From Thiocapsa rosea (GTDB lineage: Bacteria; Pseudomonadota; Gammaproteobacteria; Chromatiales; Chromatiaceae): DNA of 64,000 nt. The stretch lies in contig NZ_RBXL01000001.1 of assembly GCF_003634315.1 (NCBI RefSeq), positions 1,844,501 to 1,908,500 of the forward strand, read 5' to 3'. Below, in pieces: positions 44,645 through 53,824 of this stretch; the stretch's first letter is position 1, and each line of letters begins with the position of its first letter. The position numbers and the translations under genes were made by a program. The notes below the pieces were generated by a model, which searched no databases, was not told the DNA's origin, and saw nothing but the letters and a program-made list of their open reading frames with translations.

Positions 44645-45778
44645 GTGCCCACCCATTCGCCCAGCGACATCGCTCACCCGCCCCCGCGCCTGCGCCCTGC
44701 TGCGCTTGCGGATATGGGTGCCCTTCTTCGACTCGAGGGTGCGAGCTTCCAGAGTGACCGGCTGACCCGTCGCCAGTTCCGCTACATGCTGACCCGTGCG
44801 CAGGCGCGCACGCTGGTCGCCGAGGATGCCGAGGGTGCCTTGCTGGGGTACGTCATGGTGCTCTTCAGCCGGGCCACCTCGGTCGCGCGGCTCTATTCGA
44901 TCGCGGTCGCGGCACAGACGCGTGGCCGAGGGGTCGGCCGCGCCCTCGTCAACGCGGCGGAGGAGGCGGCCTGGGAGCAGGAGCGCGCCTACATGCGCCT
45001 TGAGATCCGGCGCGACAATCTTGCCTCGCAGGCGCTGTTCGAGAACGCGGGTTATCGGCGCTTCGGCGTACTCTCGGACTATTACGAAGACCACATGGAG
45101 GCGCTGCGCTACGAGAAGACACTCTCTCCAGGTCTCAAGCCTGAGCTCACGCGCGTGCCCTTTTACGAGCAGACCCTCGATTTCACCTGCGGCTCGTCGT
45201 CGCTGATGATGGCGATGCAGGCGCTGCGCCCGAGTCTCGAGCTCAATCGAACCTTGGAGCTGCGGATCTGGCGCGAGTCCACCACCATCTTCATGACCTC
45301 CGGGCACGGGGGCTGCGGGCCCCTGGGTCTGGCGCTGTCCGCGCAGGCCCGCGGCTTCGCCGTGGAGGTCTTCGTGAACGATCCGGGCGTGCCGCTGGTC
45401 GACTCGGTGCGCAGCCCGGAGAAGAAGGAGGTCATGCGCCTCGTCCACGAGGACATGCTGGCCGAGGCGCAGCGCTTGGGCATCCCGGTCCACCAGGGCA
45501 CGCTCAGCGTCGACGATCTCCAGCAACGCTGGGACGCGGGCTCGGTGCCCCTGGTGTTGATCAGTTCCTACCGCATCTACCGCGAGAAATTCCCGCATTG
45601 GGTCGTGATCACCGGCTTCGACGAGCACTTCATCTATGTCCACGACCCCTACGTCGACTATGCCAACGGAGAGACCACGCTGGACTCGATCGATATGCCG
45701 ATTCGCCGCGACGAGTTCAGCCGGATGGCCCGGTATGGTCGGGTTGGGTTGCAAGCGGTGGTCCTCGTCTCCTGCTGA
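44645..45778 (+). CDS. GNAT acetyltransferase-C39 peptidase fusion
   Basis: 377-residue two-domain protein. Residues 1-155 are a RimI-like GNAT acetyltransferase (acetyl-CoA loop QTRGRGVGRAL at 91-101, ENAGYRRFGVL). Residues 165-377 form a C39-like cysteine peptidase domain: DFTCGSSSLMMAM carries the nucleophile Cys182, HWVVITGF the His near 318 and HDPYVDY the Asp near 337. It precedes a RimK-family ATP-grasp ligase on the same strand, a pairing seen in many proteobacteria and thought to be a peptide-modifying system; the substrate is unknown. The start is GTG at 44645. Its stop TGA lies inside the end of a palindromic repeat. Confidence 0.88.
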   Translation: MPTHSPSDIAHPPPRLRPAALADMGALLRLEGASFQSDRLTRRQFRYMLTRAQARTLVAEDAEGALLGYVMVLFSRATSVARLYSIAVAAQTRGRGVGRALVNAAEEAAWEQERAYMRLEIRRDNLASQALFENAGYRRFGVLSDYYEDHMEALRYEKTLSPGLKPELTRVPFYEQTLDFTCGSSSLMMAMQALRPSLELNRTLELRIWRESTTIFMTSGHGGCGPLGLALSAQARGFAVEVFVNDPGVPLVDSVRSPEKKEVMRLVHEDMLAEAQRLGIPVHQGTLSVDDLQQRWDAGSVPLVLISSYRIYREKFPHWVVITGFDEHFIYVHDPYVDYANGETTLDSIDMPIRRDEFSRMARYGRVGLQAVVLVSC

Positions 45779-45861
45779 ATCGCGTCAGGCGCGACATGCA
45801 TCGTTCACGTATGGATCGGAACGACCCGGCAGCGACCACCGTCGTCACTGACGCGATTCAG
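45775..45861. repeat. Palindromic repeat variant; contains a stop codon
   Basis: Perfect 14-bp ends CTGAATCGCGTCAG / CTGACGCGATTCAG, different in sequence from the A and B copies but equally symmetric. The TGA at 45776-45778 ends the GNAT-C39 gene. It is followed by a T-rich spacer (GATTTTTATTTTTTATGC), so it looks like a terminator on the plus strand. Confidence 0.85.
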
Positions 45862-45879
45862 GATTTTTATTTTTTATGC

Positions 45880-45973
45880 TTTAAATCGCGCCTGTGCCGA
45901 GGCGCGTTGGTATGGATCAACCCGGAATCAAAATGCAACGCGACATAGACCCCACGAACGAGCGCGATTTAAA
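45880..45973. repeat. Palindromic repeat variant abutting the rimK-like start
   Basis: Perfect 12-bp ends TTTAAATCGCGC / GCGCGATTTAAA. The final A is the first base of the ATG of the RimK-family gene. Confidence 0.85.
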
Positions 45974-47454
45974 TGGCTGAGCATTTGTTGTTGGTGGAGC
46001 AGCAAGGCGACTGGAAGCCGGGTTTTCCGCGTCTGCCCGTCGTGACCGCGCGCGACTATCTCGCGGGCGGCGAGCTGGCGTCCAAGCGCGACCTGCGCGT
46101 GATCAACCTGTGCCGCAGCTATCGCTATCTCTCGGTGGGCTATTATTGCTCCCTGCTTGCCGAGGCGCGCGGGCACAAGGTCATCCCGAGCGTTCGGACC
46201 ATCCAGGAGCTCTCCAGCCGCGAGCTCTACAGCCTGGCCACCGAAGAGCTCGACGGGCTGGTGCAGCGTCTGCTCGGGCGTCGCAAGACCTCGGCACTTG
46301 CCCCGACCGCCTACGAGCTGACCATCTGTTTCGGCCAGTGCGACGTGAAGGAGCTGCAGCCGCTCGCGCGCGAGATCTTCGAGACCTTCCGCTGCCCGAT
46401 CCTGCGCGTGGAGTTTCGCCGCCAAGGCACCTGGCGCATCGGGGCCATCAAGGCCCTGCCGCTGGCCGCCGTCACGGCGGACGGGGAGGGGCCTTTGTTT
46501 GCGGCGCTGGAGGGTTATCTCTCGCAGCGTTGGCGCCAGCCGCGCGCCCGCCTGTCCTATCGCTACGACCTCGCCGTGCTGCACGACCCGGCCGAGGAGT
46601 TGCCGCCCTCCGACGGCAAGGCCCTGCAACGCTTCGTGAAGGCCGGCAAGTCGCTCGGCGTCAACGTCGAGCTGATCCAGCGCAAGGACTACAGCCGGCT
46701 TGCCGAGTACGACGCCCTGTTCATCCGCGAGACCACGCGTATCGGTCACCATACCTTCCGCTTCGCCAAGAAGGCCGACAGCGAGGGCATGGTCGTGATC
46801 GACGACCCGGACTCCATCCTGCGCTGCACCAACAAGGTCTATCTCGCCGAGCTGCTCGCGGCGCATCGCATCCCGCGGCCCAAGACACTGGTGCTGCGCA
46901 AGGAGAATCTGATGGAGGCCGAGCAGCTGATCGGCTATCCGATCGTGCTCAAGATCCCGGAGGGGTCCTTCTCGCGCGGCGTCTTCCGGGCGGAGGATCG
47001 CGCCGGGTTGACGCGGATCGCCGGCAAGCTTTTTAAAGAGTCCGATCTCATCCTGGCGCAGGAGTATCTCTACACGGCCTTCGACTGGCGTATCGGCATC
47101 CTGGGTCGCCAGCCCTTCTATGCCTGCAAATATCTGATGAGCCGCGATCATTGGCAGATCGTCAAGCACGAGACCGACGGTCGTCACGAGCAGGGCGGGT
47201 TCGAGACCCTGCCGGTCGAGGCGGTCCCGCCTGCCGTGATGAAGACGGCGCTCAAGGCGGCCGACCTGATCGGCGACGGGCTCTACGGGGTCGATCTCAA
47301 AGAGACCTCGGCCGGGCCGGTCGTGATCGAGGTCAACGACAACCCGAGCCTGGACGCGGGGGTCGAGGACCTGGTGCTCGGCGACCAGCTTTATGCCCGC
47401 TTGATCGGCGAATTCGTGGCACGACTCGACCGCCGGCGCTCCGGCAAACGCTGA
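45973..47454 (+). CDS. RimK-family ATP-grasp ligase
   Basis: 493-residue protein with an N-terminal RimK-like N-domain (about 40-190: DLRVINLCRSYRYLSVGYYCSLLAEARGH) and a C-terminal ATP-grasp domain (about 285-490): DDPDSILRCTNKVYLAELLAAHRIPRPKT, YPIVLKIPEGSFSRGVFR, ILAQEYLYTAFDWRIGIL, and the Mg-binding VIEVNDNPSLDAGVED. The family forms amide bonds between a carboxylate and an amino group. With the GNAT-C39 protein upstream it forms a conserved gene pair. No Shine-Dalgarno is visible, because the palindromic repeat extends to the start codon; an internal GTG or leader-dependent initiation is possible. Confidence 0.9.
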   Translation: MAEHLLLVEQQGDWKPGFPRLPVVTARDYLAGGELASKRDLRVINLCRSYRYLSVGYYCSLLAEARGHKVIPSVRTIQELSSRELYSLATEELDGLVQRLLGRRKTSALAPTAYELTICFGQCDVKELQPLAREIFETFRCPILRVEFRRQGTWRIGAIKALPLAAVTADGEGPLFAALEGYLSQRWRQPRARLSYRYDLAVLHDPAEELPPSDGKALQRFVKAGKSLGVNVELIQRKDYSRLAEYDALFIRETTRIGHHTFRFAKKADSEGMVVIDDPDSILRCTNKVYLAELLAAHRIPRPKTLVLRKENLMEAEQLIGYPIVLKIPEGSFSRGVFRAEDRAGLTRIAGKLFKESDLILAQEYLYTAFDWRIGILGRQPFYACKYLMSRDHWQIVKHETDGRHEQGGFETLPVEAVPPAVMKTALKAADLIGDGLYGVDLKETSAGPVVIEVNDNPSLDAGVEDLVLGDQLYARLIGEFVARLDRRRSGKR

Positions 47455-47464
47455 CTGGAATACG

Positions 47465-48949
47465 ATGACTCTATCCACTGAAACGCCCCCGCAGCGCGTG
47501 CGTCTCTCGCGCTCGCAGGCGACCGCGCTCATTACACCCGAACAGATCGCCGCCTCGCCCTTGGCCCGTTATCGCACCCTGGTCGACGATTGGGACGCCT
47601 TCGCCGCGGCGCTCGGTCGGCCGCTGCCGCCCTGCATCTGGGCCAACCCGACGCGGATCTCGGTCGCCGAATTGGCGGACCTGCTGGCCGAGCAGGGTTT
47701 GGATGCGCAACCGGTGCCCGGCCTGCCCGCTGCCTTGCGACTCCCCGAGGAGACCAAGGCGGGCCGCAACTGGTGGTACTGCGCCGGCTTGGCCCACGCA
47801 CAAGAGGAGGTCTCGCAACTGCCCGCGATGTTGATGGACCTGGCACCCGGTCAGCGGGTGTTGGATCTTTGCGCCGCACCCGGCGGCAAGACCGCGCAGA
47901 TCGCCTTCGCCCTGGGCAATCGCGGGACGCTCGTCGCCAACGACATCGCTCACGCGCGGATCAAGGCGCTCCAAGGCAATCTCGACCGGCTCGGCGTGGT
48001 CAACGTCACCACGACCTGTAGCGACGGCGCCAACTGGCCGAGTGCGAGCGGTCAGTTCGACCGCATTCTGGTCGACGCACCCTGCTCGAGCGAGGGCACG
48101 CTGCGGCGTACGCCGTCCTTGCTGCCCCGGCTCGATCCGGACAGCGGGCTTCGCTTGGGACCGCGCCAGCGGGCATTGCTGCGCAAGGCGGTACAGCGCT
48201 GTCGCCCGGGCGGGCGCATCCTCTATTCCACCTGCACCTTCGCCCCGGAGGAGAACGAGCTGGTGGTGGCCGACATCCTCGCCGAGCATCCGGGAATGCT
48301 GCGCCTGGTCCCGGCAGCGGTTCCGGGTTTCGTCGCGATGCCGGGCGTCACCCATTGGAACGGACGGGAGCTTCCGCCCGAGCTGGCGCACTGTCTGAGG
48401 ATCTGGCCCCATCATCGCGACACCGGCGGCTTTTTTATGGCGATCTTGGAGAAGGATGCCGGCTGCCCCGCCGAGCCGACGCCTGAGCCGGCGCATCTGG
48501 ACGACACGGATTCCGTCGAATGGCTCGCCGGTCTCAACGACAAATACGGCCTGAGCGGCGATTACTGGACCGGTTACCGCGCCAACCGCCAGACTCGACG
48601 TGGGTTGCACCTGATGGCCGCCGACCATGCGCCGCCCGCGGTGCCGTTGGCCGAGTCGAGCGGTTTGTTCTTCCACCGCACCAATGTGCGACCGCCCAAG
48701 CCCAGCACCGGCGGTGCGTTGCTCTTCGGGCGCGATATCACGCGCTTCGGTGTCTCGTTGAATACCCAGCAGCGCGATCGTTACCTGCGCCGTGAGACCT
48801 TCGACCCGACACCCGAGCAGCGAGCCGCGACGCCGACGGGACAGATCATCCTGAGCTATCGTGGTCATGTGCTGGGTGTGGGTGTGCTGCATCGCTCCGG
48901 GGTGATCGAGAGTTTGTTTCCGAGCCGTTGGAGCGGCTGCGCTGCTTAA
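47465..48949 (+). CDS. RsmB/RsmF-type rRNA cytosine-C5 methyltransferase
   Basis: 494-residue SAM-dependent m5C RNA methyltransferase of the NOL1/NOP2/Sun group. Motif I LDLCAAPGGKTAQIA, motif IV DAPCSSEG (Cys near 209) and motif VI YSTCTFAPEENE (catalytic Cys near 255) are intact. The C-terminal 170 residues form the extra domain of RsmF-like enzymes, so it probably acts on 16S rRNA; the exact position is not deducible. It follows the RimK-like gene by 10 bp. The stop TAA is inside a palindromic repeat. Confidence 0.9.
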   Translation: MTLSTETPPQRVRLSRSQATALITPEQIAASPLARYRTLVDDWDAFAAALGRPLPPCIWANPTRISVAELADLLAEQGLDAQPVPGLPAALRLPEETKAGRNWWYCAGLAHAQEEVSQLPAMLMDLAPGQRVLDLCAAPGGKTAQIAFALGNRGTLVANDIAHARIKALQGNLDRLGVVNVTTTCSDGANWPSASGQFDRILVDAPCSSEGTLRRTPSLLPRLDPDSGLRLGPRQRALLRKAVQRCRPGGRILYSTCTFAPEENELVVADILAEHPGMLRLVPAAVPGFVAMPGVTHWNGRELPPELAHCLRIWPHHRDTGGFFMAILEKDAGCPAEPTPEPAHLDDTDSVEWLAGLNDKYGLSGDYWTGYRANRQTRRGLHLMAADHAPPAVPLAESSGLFFHRTNVRPPKPSTGGALLFGRDITRFGVSLNTQQRDRYLRRETFDPTPEQRAATPTGQIILSYRGHVLGVGVLHRSGVIESLFPSRWSGCAA

Positions 48950-49036
48950 AACGCGCCCCGCGATGGTTCATGCGATGTTTTGGTGTGGGTCACGCTTGAC
49001 CCCTGTCCGCTCGGTTTGGAGCAGACGCGTTTTAAG
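48945..49036. repeat. Palindromic repeat variant; contains a stop codon
   Basis: 92-bp copy with ends CTTAAAACGCG / CGCGTTTTAAG. TAA at 48947-48949 ends the methyltransferase gene. The interior keeps the TGCGATGTTTTGG segment of A-type copies. Confidence 0.82.
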
Positions 49037-49171
49037 GTGATCAGGAAACGGGTCTATCGAGGGTAGGGGCGACTTCAGTCGCCCGTAAAGAAATTCTACC
49101 CATACGCGTTCGGGACGTTAATTCCCGGTCATCGCCTAAAGAAGTGTCAATTTTGAGGAGGGCTCTGAGTG

Positions 49172-49906
49172 ATGCGGCAACGCGAGAAGAGGTTTGAGGT
49201 TGCGGTGATTTTGGCTTGTCTCGGCTCGGGGGCTGCATTCGCGCAAGAGCCGGTCGGGCAGGAGGCGCAGGCCCCGACGCCTGTCGCTCAACCGACCGTC
49301 GAGTGGGCGATTGCGCCGGAAGGCAGGACTTTGCCCGGCGGTATCGTGCTCGAGGAGGGCATGGTGTTGCCTCCGGGGACCGTGCTTCCCGGCGGGGCGA
49401 TTTTGCCGGCGGCGCCTGCTGTTGCGGAGCCGAGTACGGCACCGGTCCCTCCTGTCGTTCCCGTCCCGACTCCCGAGCAGTTGCCTGCGCCAGTGCCGGA
49501 GCCATTGCAGGAGCCGGCGCAGGAGCCGCTGACTGCGCCGTCGCCCGAGCCCGCTCCGGAGCGACGTCTGCCCGGCCAGTCGACCCTCGGGGTTCCGCAC
49601 ATCAGCGGCGGGATCGGCTCCTCCGAGCGCGAAGCGATGGAGCAGGTCAAGTCTCAGTACAACCTGCGGCTCTTGTTCGCCGTCGCCGGCTCCGGGGCCT
49701 ATCTGTCCAACATCCGCGTGCAAATCCAGGATACCGCCGGGCCGACCCTGCTCAGCACCGTGACCATCGGCCCCTGGCTGTACGCCAATCTTGCGCCCGG
49801 CGACTATGTCCTGACCGTCGAGCATGCCGGACAGGCACAAAGCCGCAACGTGACGATTGCGGCGACCGGGGCCGTGGCCGAATCCTTCTACTGGCCCGCA
49901 CCATGA
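49172..49906 (+). CDS. Secreted proline-rich protein of unknown function
   Basis: 244-residue periplasmic or outer-membrane-associated protein. Residues 1-24 form a signal peptide (VAVILACLGSGAAFAQ). Residues about 75-140 are Pro/Glu/Ala-rich (PVPEPLQEPAQEP), a likely extended spacer. Residues 150-244 look like a beta-sandwich (LRLLFAVAGSGAYLSNIRVQIQD...GPWLYANLAPGDYVLTVEHAG), reminiscent of carboxypeptidase-regulatory-like domains. The ATG at 49172 has GAGGAGGG at the right distance. Its stop overlaps the lpxD start (ATGA), so it is coupled to lipid A synthesis; no named family is recognised. Confidence 0.75.
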   Translation: MRQREKRFEVAVILACLGSGAAFAQEPVGQEAQAPTPVAQPTVEWAIAPEGRTLPGGIVLEEGMVLPPGTVLPGGAILPAAPAVAEPSTAPVPPVVPVPTPEQLPAPVPEPLQEPAQEPLTAPSPEPAPERRLPGQSTLGVPHISGGIGSSEREAMEQVKSQYNLRLLFAVAGSGAYLSNIRVQIQDTAGPTLLSTVTIGPWLYANLAPGDYVLTVEHAGQAQSRNVTIAATGAVAESFYWPAP

Positions 49907-51024
49907 CGCTCTCCATTCAGGACCTCTACGACCGGCTGCAACTCGTCCTTGCAGACCCCGACGATGCCTGGATCCACGGCGTCAATACGCTGGAGCAGGC
50001 CGGAGCGCAGGATCTGTGTTTCGCCGAGGACGCGAGCCAAGCGGCTGCCGTGGCGAGCAGTGCTGCGGCGCTCGTCTTGGTCGGCGAGGCGTTTCCGGAG
50101 GTCGTCGGCAAGCGGCTGCTGCGCGTGGCCGAGCCGCGCAATCTCTTCTTCGAGATCGCGGTTTGGTTTGCACCGGTTGCGGCGAGCCAGGGCATCCATC
50201 CGAGCGCATCGGTGCACCCCACGGCACAGCTCGGGGAGGATGTGGAGGTTGGTGCCGGCGCGGTCGTCGATGGGGAGACCTGTGTCGGCTCGGGCTCGCG
50301 CATCGGTCCGGGGTCTTATCTCGGCATCGGGGTGCGGATCGGCAACGACTGTTTGATCGGGCCCAACGTCAGTATCCTGCGCGACTCGACCTTGGGTGAT
50401 CGCTGCATCCTGCATCCGGGTGTGCGCATCGGCGGCGACGGGTTCGGCTTCCGCTGGGACGGGACCGGACACCGTAAGGTGCCGCAGCTCGGGCGGGTGG
50501 TGATCGAGGACGACGTTGAAATCGGCTGCAACAGCTGTGTCGACCGGGCCACGCTGGGCATGACGCGAATCGGGCGTGGCACCAAGATCGATAACCTCGT
50601 TCAGGTCGGCCACAACGTCGATATCGGTCCGCACAGTATTCTGGTCAGCCAATCCGGCGTTGCGGGCAGCTCCAAGCTCGGACAAGGCGTCGTGGTGGCT
50701 GGGCAGGTCGCGATCTCGGACCATGTGACGGTCGGCGACGGCGCACGCATCGGCGGTCAAGCCGGGGTCGTCAAGGATATTCCCGCCGGGGTGGCCGTCT
50801 TCGGGACCCCCGCGCGTCCGGTGAAACAAGCCCTTCGCGAAAGCGCAGCACTGATTCGCCTTCCCGCGTTGCTCAAACAGGTCGAGCGCCAGCAACAGAC
50901 GATCGATCGCTTGGAGCGCCGGCTGTCGGAACTGGATGGAGGCTCCTCGAGCGCCTCATCCGGACCCGCATCGTCTCCGGACGCGCTCTCTCCCGGTTTT
51001 GGGTCGGGTGACGAGATCGATTGA
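49903..51024 (+). CDS. lpxD: UDP-3-O-acylglucosamine N-acyltransferase LpxD
   Basis: Third step of lipid A synthesis; 373 residues (typical about 340 plus a Ser/Gly-rich tail). The N-terminal uridine-binding domain is followed from about residue 100 by left-handed beta-helix hexapeptide repeats (IHPSASVHPTAQLGEDVEVGAGAVVDG...). The catalytic His lies in QVGHNVDIG. The C-terminal helices (LPALLKQVERQQQTIDRLERRL) trimerise. It is not next to lpxA, fabZ or bamA, so it is either an extra copy or a rearranged locus. It overlaps the upstream gene by 4 nt. Confidence 0.93.
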   Translation: MTLSIQDLYDRLQLVLADPDDAWIHGVNTLEQAGAQDLCFAEDASQAAAVASSAAALVLVGEAFPEVVGKRLLRVAEPRNLFFEIAVWFAPVAASQGIHPSASVHPTAQLGEDVEVGAGAVVDGETCVGSGSRIGPGSYLGIGVRIGNDCLIGPNVSILRDSTLGDRCILHPGVRIGGDGFGFRWDGTGHRKVPQLGRVVIEDDVEIGCNSCVDRATLGMTRIGRGTKIDNLVQVGHNVDIGPHSILVSQSGVAGSSKLGQGVVVAGQVAISDHVTVGDGARIGGQAGVVKDIPAGVAVFGTPARPVKQALRESAALIRLPALLKQVERQQQTIDRLERRLSELDGGSSSASSGPASSPDALSPGFGSGDEID

Positions 51025-51139
51025 TATCAATGGTTTGTATGTGACAGCTCAATGACGGTCGAATCGCTTTTCCGGCCGATATTTGCTATAAACCTTGCGG
51101 TTTTATCACCAAAACGACCGAATGAACTGAGGAGATCCA

Positions 51140-53146
51140 ATGTCCTTCAACGCGTTGATCCCGCTGCTGCTCGGCATTTTCGGGCTATGGGCGGCCCACT
51201 ATATTTACAAGCTGGTCTTGGCCTATCCCGAAGGGGAAGACAAGGTCAAAGCGATCGCCGACGAGATCCATCTCGGCGCCATGGTGTTCATGAAGCGCGA
51301 GCTGACGCTGTTGGGCATCTTCTGCGTCGTGGTGCTCGTGCTGCTGATCTGGTTCTTGGGATGGAAGACGGGGCTGGCCTTCGTCATCGGCGCTGCTGCA
51401 TCCGCAAGTGCCGGTTTTCTCGGGATGTTTTCGGCAACCCGGGCCAATGTGCGCACCACTACGGCTGCCCACACGCTCGGCGCGCCTGCGGCACTGACGG
51501 TCGCCTTCTACGGCGGCTCGGTCATGGGTCTCTTGGTCGCTTCGCTGGGCCTCTTGGGCCTGGGTTTCCTCTATTTGCTCTTCGGCGGTAATCCTGAGGC
51601 ATCCCATGCGATCCACGGCTTCGGCGTCGGTGCCTCTTCGGTCGCACTCTTCTATCGTGTCGGCGGCGGTATCTTCACCAAGAGCGCGGACGTCGGCGCT
51701 GACCTGGTCGGCAAGATCGAGGCCGGCATCCCCGAAGACGATCCACGCAACCCCGGCGTCATCGCCGACAATGTCGGCGACAACGTCGGCGACGTCGCCG
51801 GTATGGGCTCGGATATCTTCGAGTCCTATTGCGGCGCGCAGATCGCCACTATCGCGATCGCCGCGACCATGTCGGCCACGACCCTGGCCGTGCTGGGCAC
51901 GCAATCATCGCTGATGTTCCTGCCCCTGGCTCTGGCCTCGGCCGGTCTGCTCTGCTCCATCGCGGGTATCTTTCTCGTCAAGTCCGTCTCGGCCAACAAG
52001 CCCGCCACCGCGCTGCGCACGGGCACCATCGGGGCCACGCTGCTCTTCATCCTGGTCTCTTTCCTGGTCGTCTGGATGATCGATGTCTCCAACCACATCT
52101 GGTGGTCGGTTCTTGCCGGTGCGGTCGGCGGCATCATCATCGGTCTGGTGACCGAGTACTACACCTCCGCCGCGCCGGTGCGCCGCATCGCCAAGTCGGG
52201 CGAGACGGGTCCCGCCACCGTTATGATCTCCGGCTTGGCCGTCGGCATGCAGTCGGTCGTCATCCCGGTGCTGACCATCGCCCTGATCATCTATGTGTCC
52301 AGCCATATGGCCGGTCTCTATGGTGTGGGTATCGCTGCGGTCGGCATGCTGGCCACGGTGGGCATCACCATGGCGATCGACGCCTACGGTCCGGTCGCCG
52401 ACAACGCCGGCGGCATCGCCGAGATGGGCGGTCTGGGCTCGGAGACGCGCAAGATCACCGACTCGCTCGACGAGCTGGGCAACACCACGGCGGCTATCGG
52501 CAAGGGCTTCGCGATCGGTGCCGCGGCACTGGCCGCCTTGACCATCATCGCCGCCTACATCGAGACGCTGCATGTCCTGATTCCGGACTTCGCCTTGAGC
52601 ATGGGTGATCCGGACGTCTTGATGGGCATGCTGATCGGCGGTGCGATTCCCTTCCTGATCGCTGCGATCACCATGACCGCGGTCGGCGACGCCGCCTTCG
52701 AGATGATCAACGAGATCCGTCGGCAGTTCCACGAGATTCCGGGCCTTCTGGAAGGCACGGCCAAGCCGGATACGGCCCGCTGCGTCGACATCGCCACCAC
52801 GGCGGCGATCAAGAAGATGATCCTGCCCGGCGTCATCGCCGTCAGCGCCCCAGCGGTTGTCGGCTTCGGCATCGGTCCGGAGGCATTGGGCGGCATGCTC
52901 GGCGGCGCCTTGCTCGCAGGTGTTCTGCTCGCCCTCATGATGGCCAACGCCGGCGGCGCTTGGGACAACGCCAAGAAGTTCGTCGAAAAGGGTAACCTCG
53001 GCGGCAAGGGCTCGACCGTGCACTCGGCCACCGTTGTGGGCGACACCGTCGGCGATCCCTTCAAAGACACCTCCGGCCCCTCGATGAACATCCTTATCAA
53101 CGTCATGGCCATCGTCAGTCTGACGATTGCACCGCTGCTGGGCTGA
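51140..53146 (+). CDS. hppA: Membrane-bound ion-translocating pyrophosphatase
   Basis: Integral-membrane pyrophosphatase, 668 residues with about 16 helices, using PPi hydrolysis to pump H+ or Na+ (or the reverse). Conserved PPi/Mg sites: [38 protein letters not shown] and, near the C-terminus, [12 protein letters not shown] with [17 protein letters not shown]. The motif [10 protein letters not shown] has Ala and Gly at the two positions that in K+-independent enzymes are Lys and Thr, so this copy belongs to the K+-dependent group; ion choice (H+ or Na+) needs direct tests. It is a single-gene unit with a Shine-Dalgarno AGGAG and a strong terminator. Confidence 0.95.
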   Translation: MSFNALIPLLLGIFGLWAAHYIYKLVLAYPEGEDKVKAIADEIHLGAMVFMKRELTLLGIFCVVVLVLLIWFLGWKTGLAFVIGAAASASAGFLGMFSATRANVRTTTAAHTLGAPAALTVAFYGGSVMGLLVASLGLLGLGFLYLLFGGNPEASHAIHGFGVGASSVALFYRVGGGIFTKSADVGADLVGKIEAGIPEDDPRNPGVIADNVGDNVGDVAGMGSDIFESYCGAQIATIAIAATMSATTLAVLGTQSSLMFLPLALASAGLLCSIAGIFLVKSVSANKPATALRTGTIGATLLFILVSFLVVWMIDVSNHIWWSVLAGAVGGIIIGLVTEYYTSAAPVRRIAKSGETGPATVMISGLAVGMQSVVIPVLTIALIIYVSSHMAGLYGVGIAAVGMLATVGITMAIDAYGPVADNAGGIAEMGGLGSETRKITDSLDELGNTTAAIGKGFAIGAAALAALTIIAAYIETLHVLIPDFALSMGDPDVLMGMLIGGAIPFLIAAITMTAVGDAAFEMINEIRRQFHEIPGLLEGTAKPDTARCVDIATTAAIKKMILPGVIAVSAPAVVGFGIGPEALGGMLGGALLAGVLLALMMANAGGAWDNAKKFVEKGNLGGKGSTVHSATVVGDTVGDPFKDTSGPSMNILINVMAIVSLTIAPLLG

Positions 53147-53170
53147 TCGCGTCCGGTTCGGTGTTTGAAT

Positions 53171-53194
53171 AAGGGGCCGTGAGGCCCCTTTTTT
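53171..53194 (+). terminator. Rho-independent terminator of hppA
   Basis: AAGGGGCC-GTGA-GGCCCCTT stem-loop followed by TTTT, 25 bp after the hppA stop. Confidence 0.92.
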
Positions 53195-53347
53195 GTGTGT
53201 TGCGGGTACGTTCGCGCTCGCTCATGCTCGTGCGAATAAACTCGCACCTACGAATGCGTTTCGGTGCCGTGTACCATCTCGGCTAACGATCAAGCTTTAG
53301 GTGCGAATCGAGGCGGCATTTCTCCGGCACGGGACCGCGGGACCGAA

Positions 53348-53560
53348 AAGTGCTTGAAAACCGTCAGATTGAACTCCGTCGCCTTCGAGTAGATCGAGGT
53401 GTTCTGCAACCGCAAGCGTCGGCATTCCACCCTCGGTTACACTTCCTCGATGCAGTTTCTGAAGGACTGGACTAACCCTGGAAAGAGAGAAAGCTGGTCG
53501 CATGAACCCGTGCGATGCCCTTGGAAGACGAAAAACCGAGGGGATCTCATGAGGGCCGTG
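53348..53560 (+). pseudogene. IS3-family transposase (OrfB) 3' remnant
   Basis: Translation KCLKTVRLNSVAFE, a stop, then IEVFCNRKRRHSTLGYTSSMQFLKDW matches the conserved C-terminal end of IS3-family OrfB (FxxLK...YIxxFYNxxRRHSxLGYxSP). The rest of the element and its DDE residues D, D are missing. A short deletion and a stop codon mark it as dead. Confidence 0.85.
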
Positions 53561-53596
53561 ACTTGGAAATCACGTCAATCAACCAGGAGCCACGCC

Positions 53597-53824
53597 GTGC
53601 ACAACACTTGTCTTGACCCGACCACAACCGCTCGCCTCCACGCCCTGGCCACGCTGACCGGACGCCCGGAAGCCGATCTTCTCCGTGAAGCGGTGGCGGC
53701 GTACCTGGAGGATGTGGAGGACATTCGTGCGGCCGAGGAATCCCTGCGCGAGATCGAGAGCGGGGGCAAGCCGCTGACATTGGAAGAGCTGGACGCGTAC
53801 CTCGATCGTGACCTGGCGCGTTGA
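53597..53824 (+). CDS. Ribbon-helix-helix antitoxin (RelB-like)
   Basis: 75-residue antitoxin: LDPTTTARLHALATLTGRPEADLLREAVAAYLEDVED is a ribbon-helix-helix-type domain and RAAEESLREIESGGKPLTLEELDAYLDRDLA the toxin-binding helices, as in RelB/StbD-like proteins paired with RelE toxins. The start is GTG at 53597 with AGGAG 7 nt upstream. It overlaps the start of the relE-like toxin by 17 nt. Because the toxin is interrupted, the antitoxin is now an orphan. Confidence 0.8.
   Translation: MHNTCLDPTTTARLHALATLTGRPEADLLREAVAAYLEDVEDIRAAEESLREIESGGKPLTLEELDAYLDRDLAR

Noticed and set aside
45928-47532. Minus-strand open frame of 534 codons opposite the RimK-like gene
   Set aside because: Antisense shadow; the ATP-grasp motifs on the plus strand show which strand is coding.
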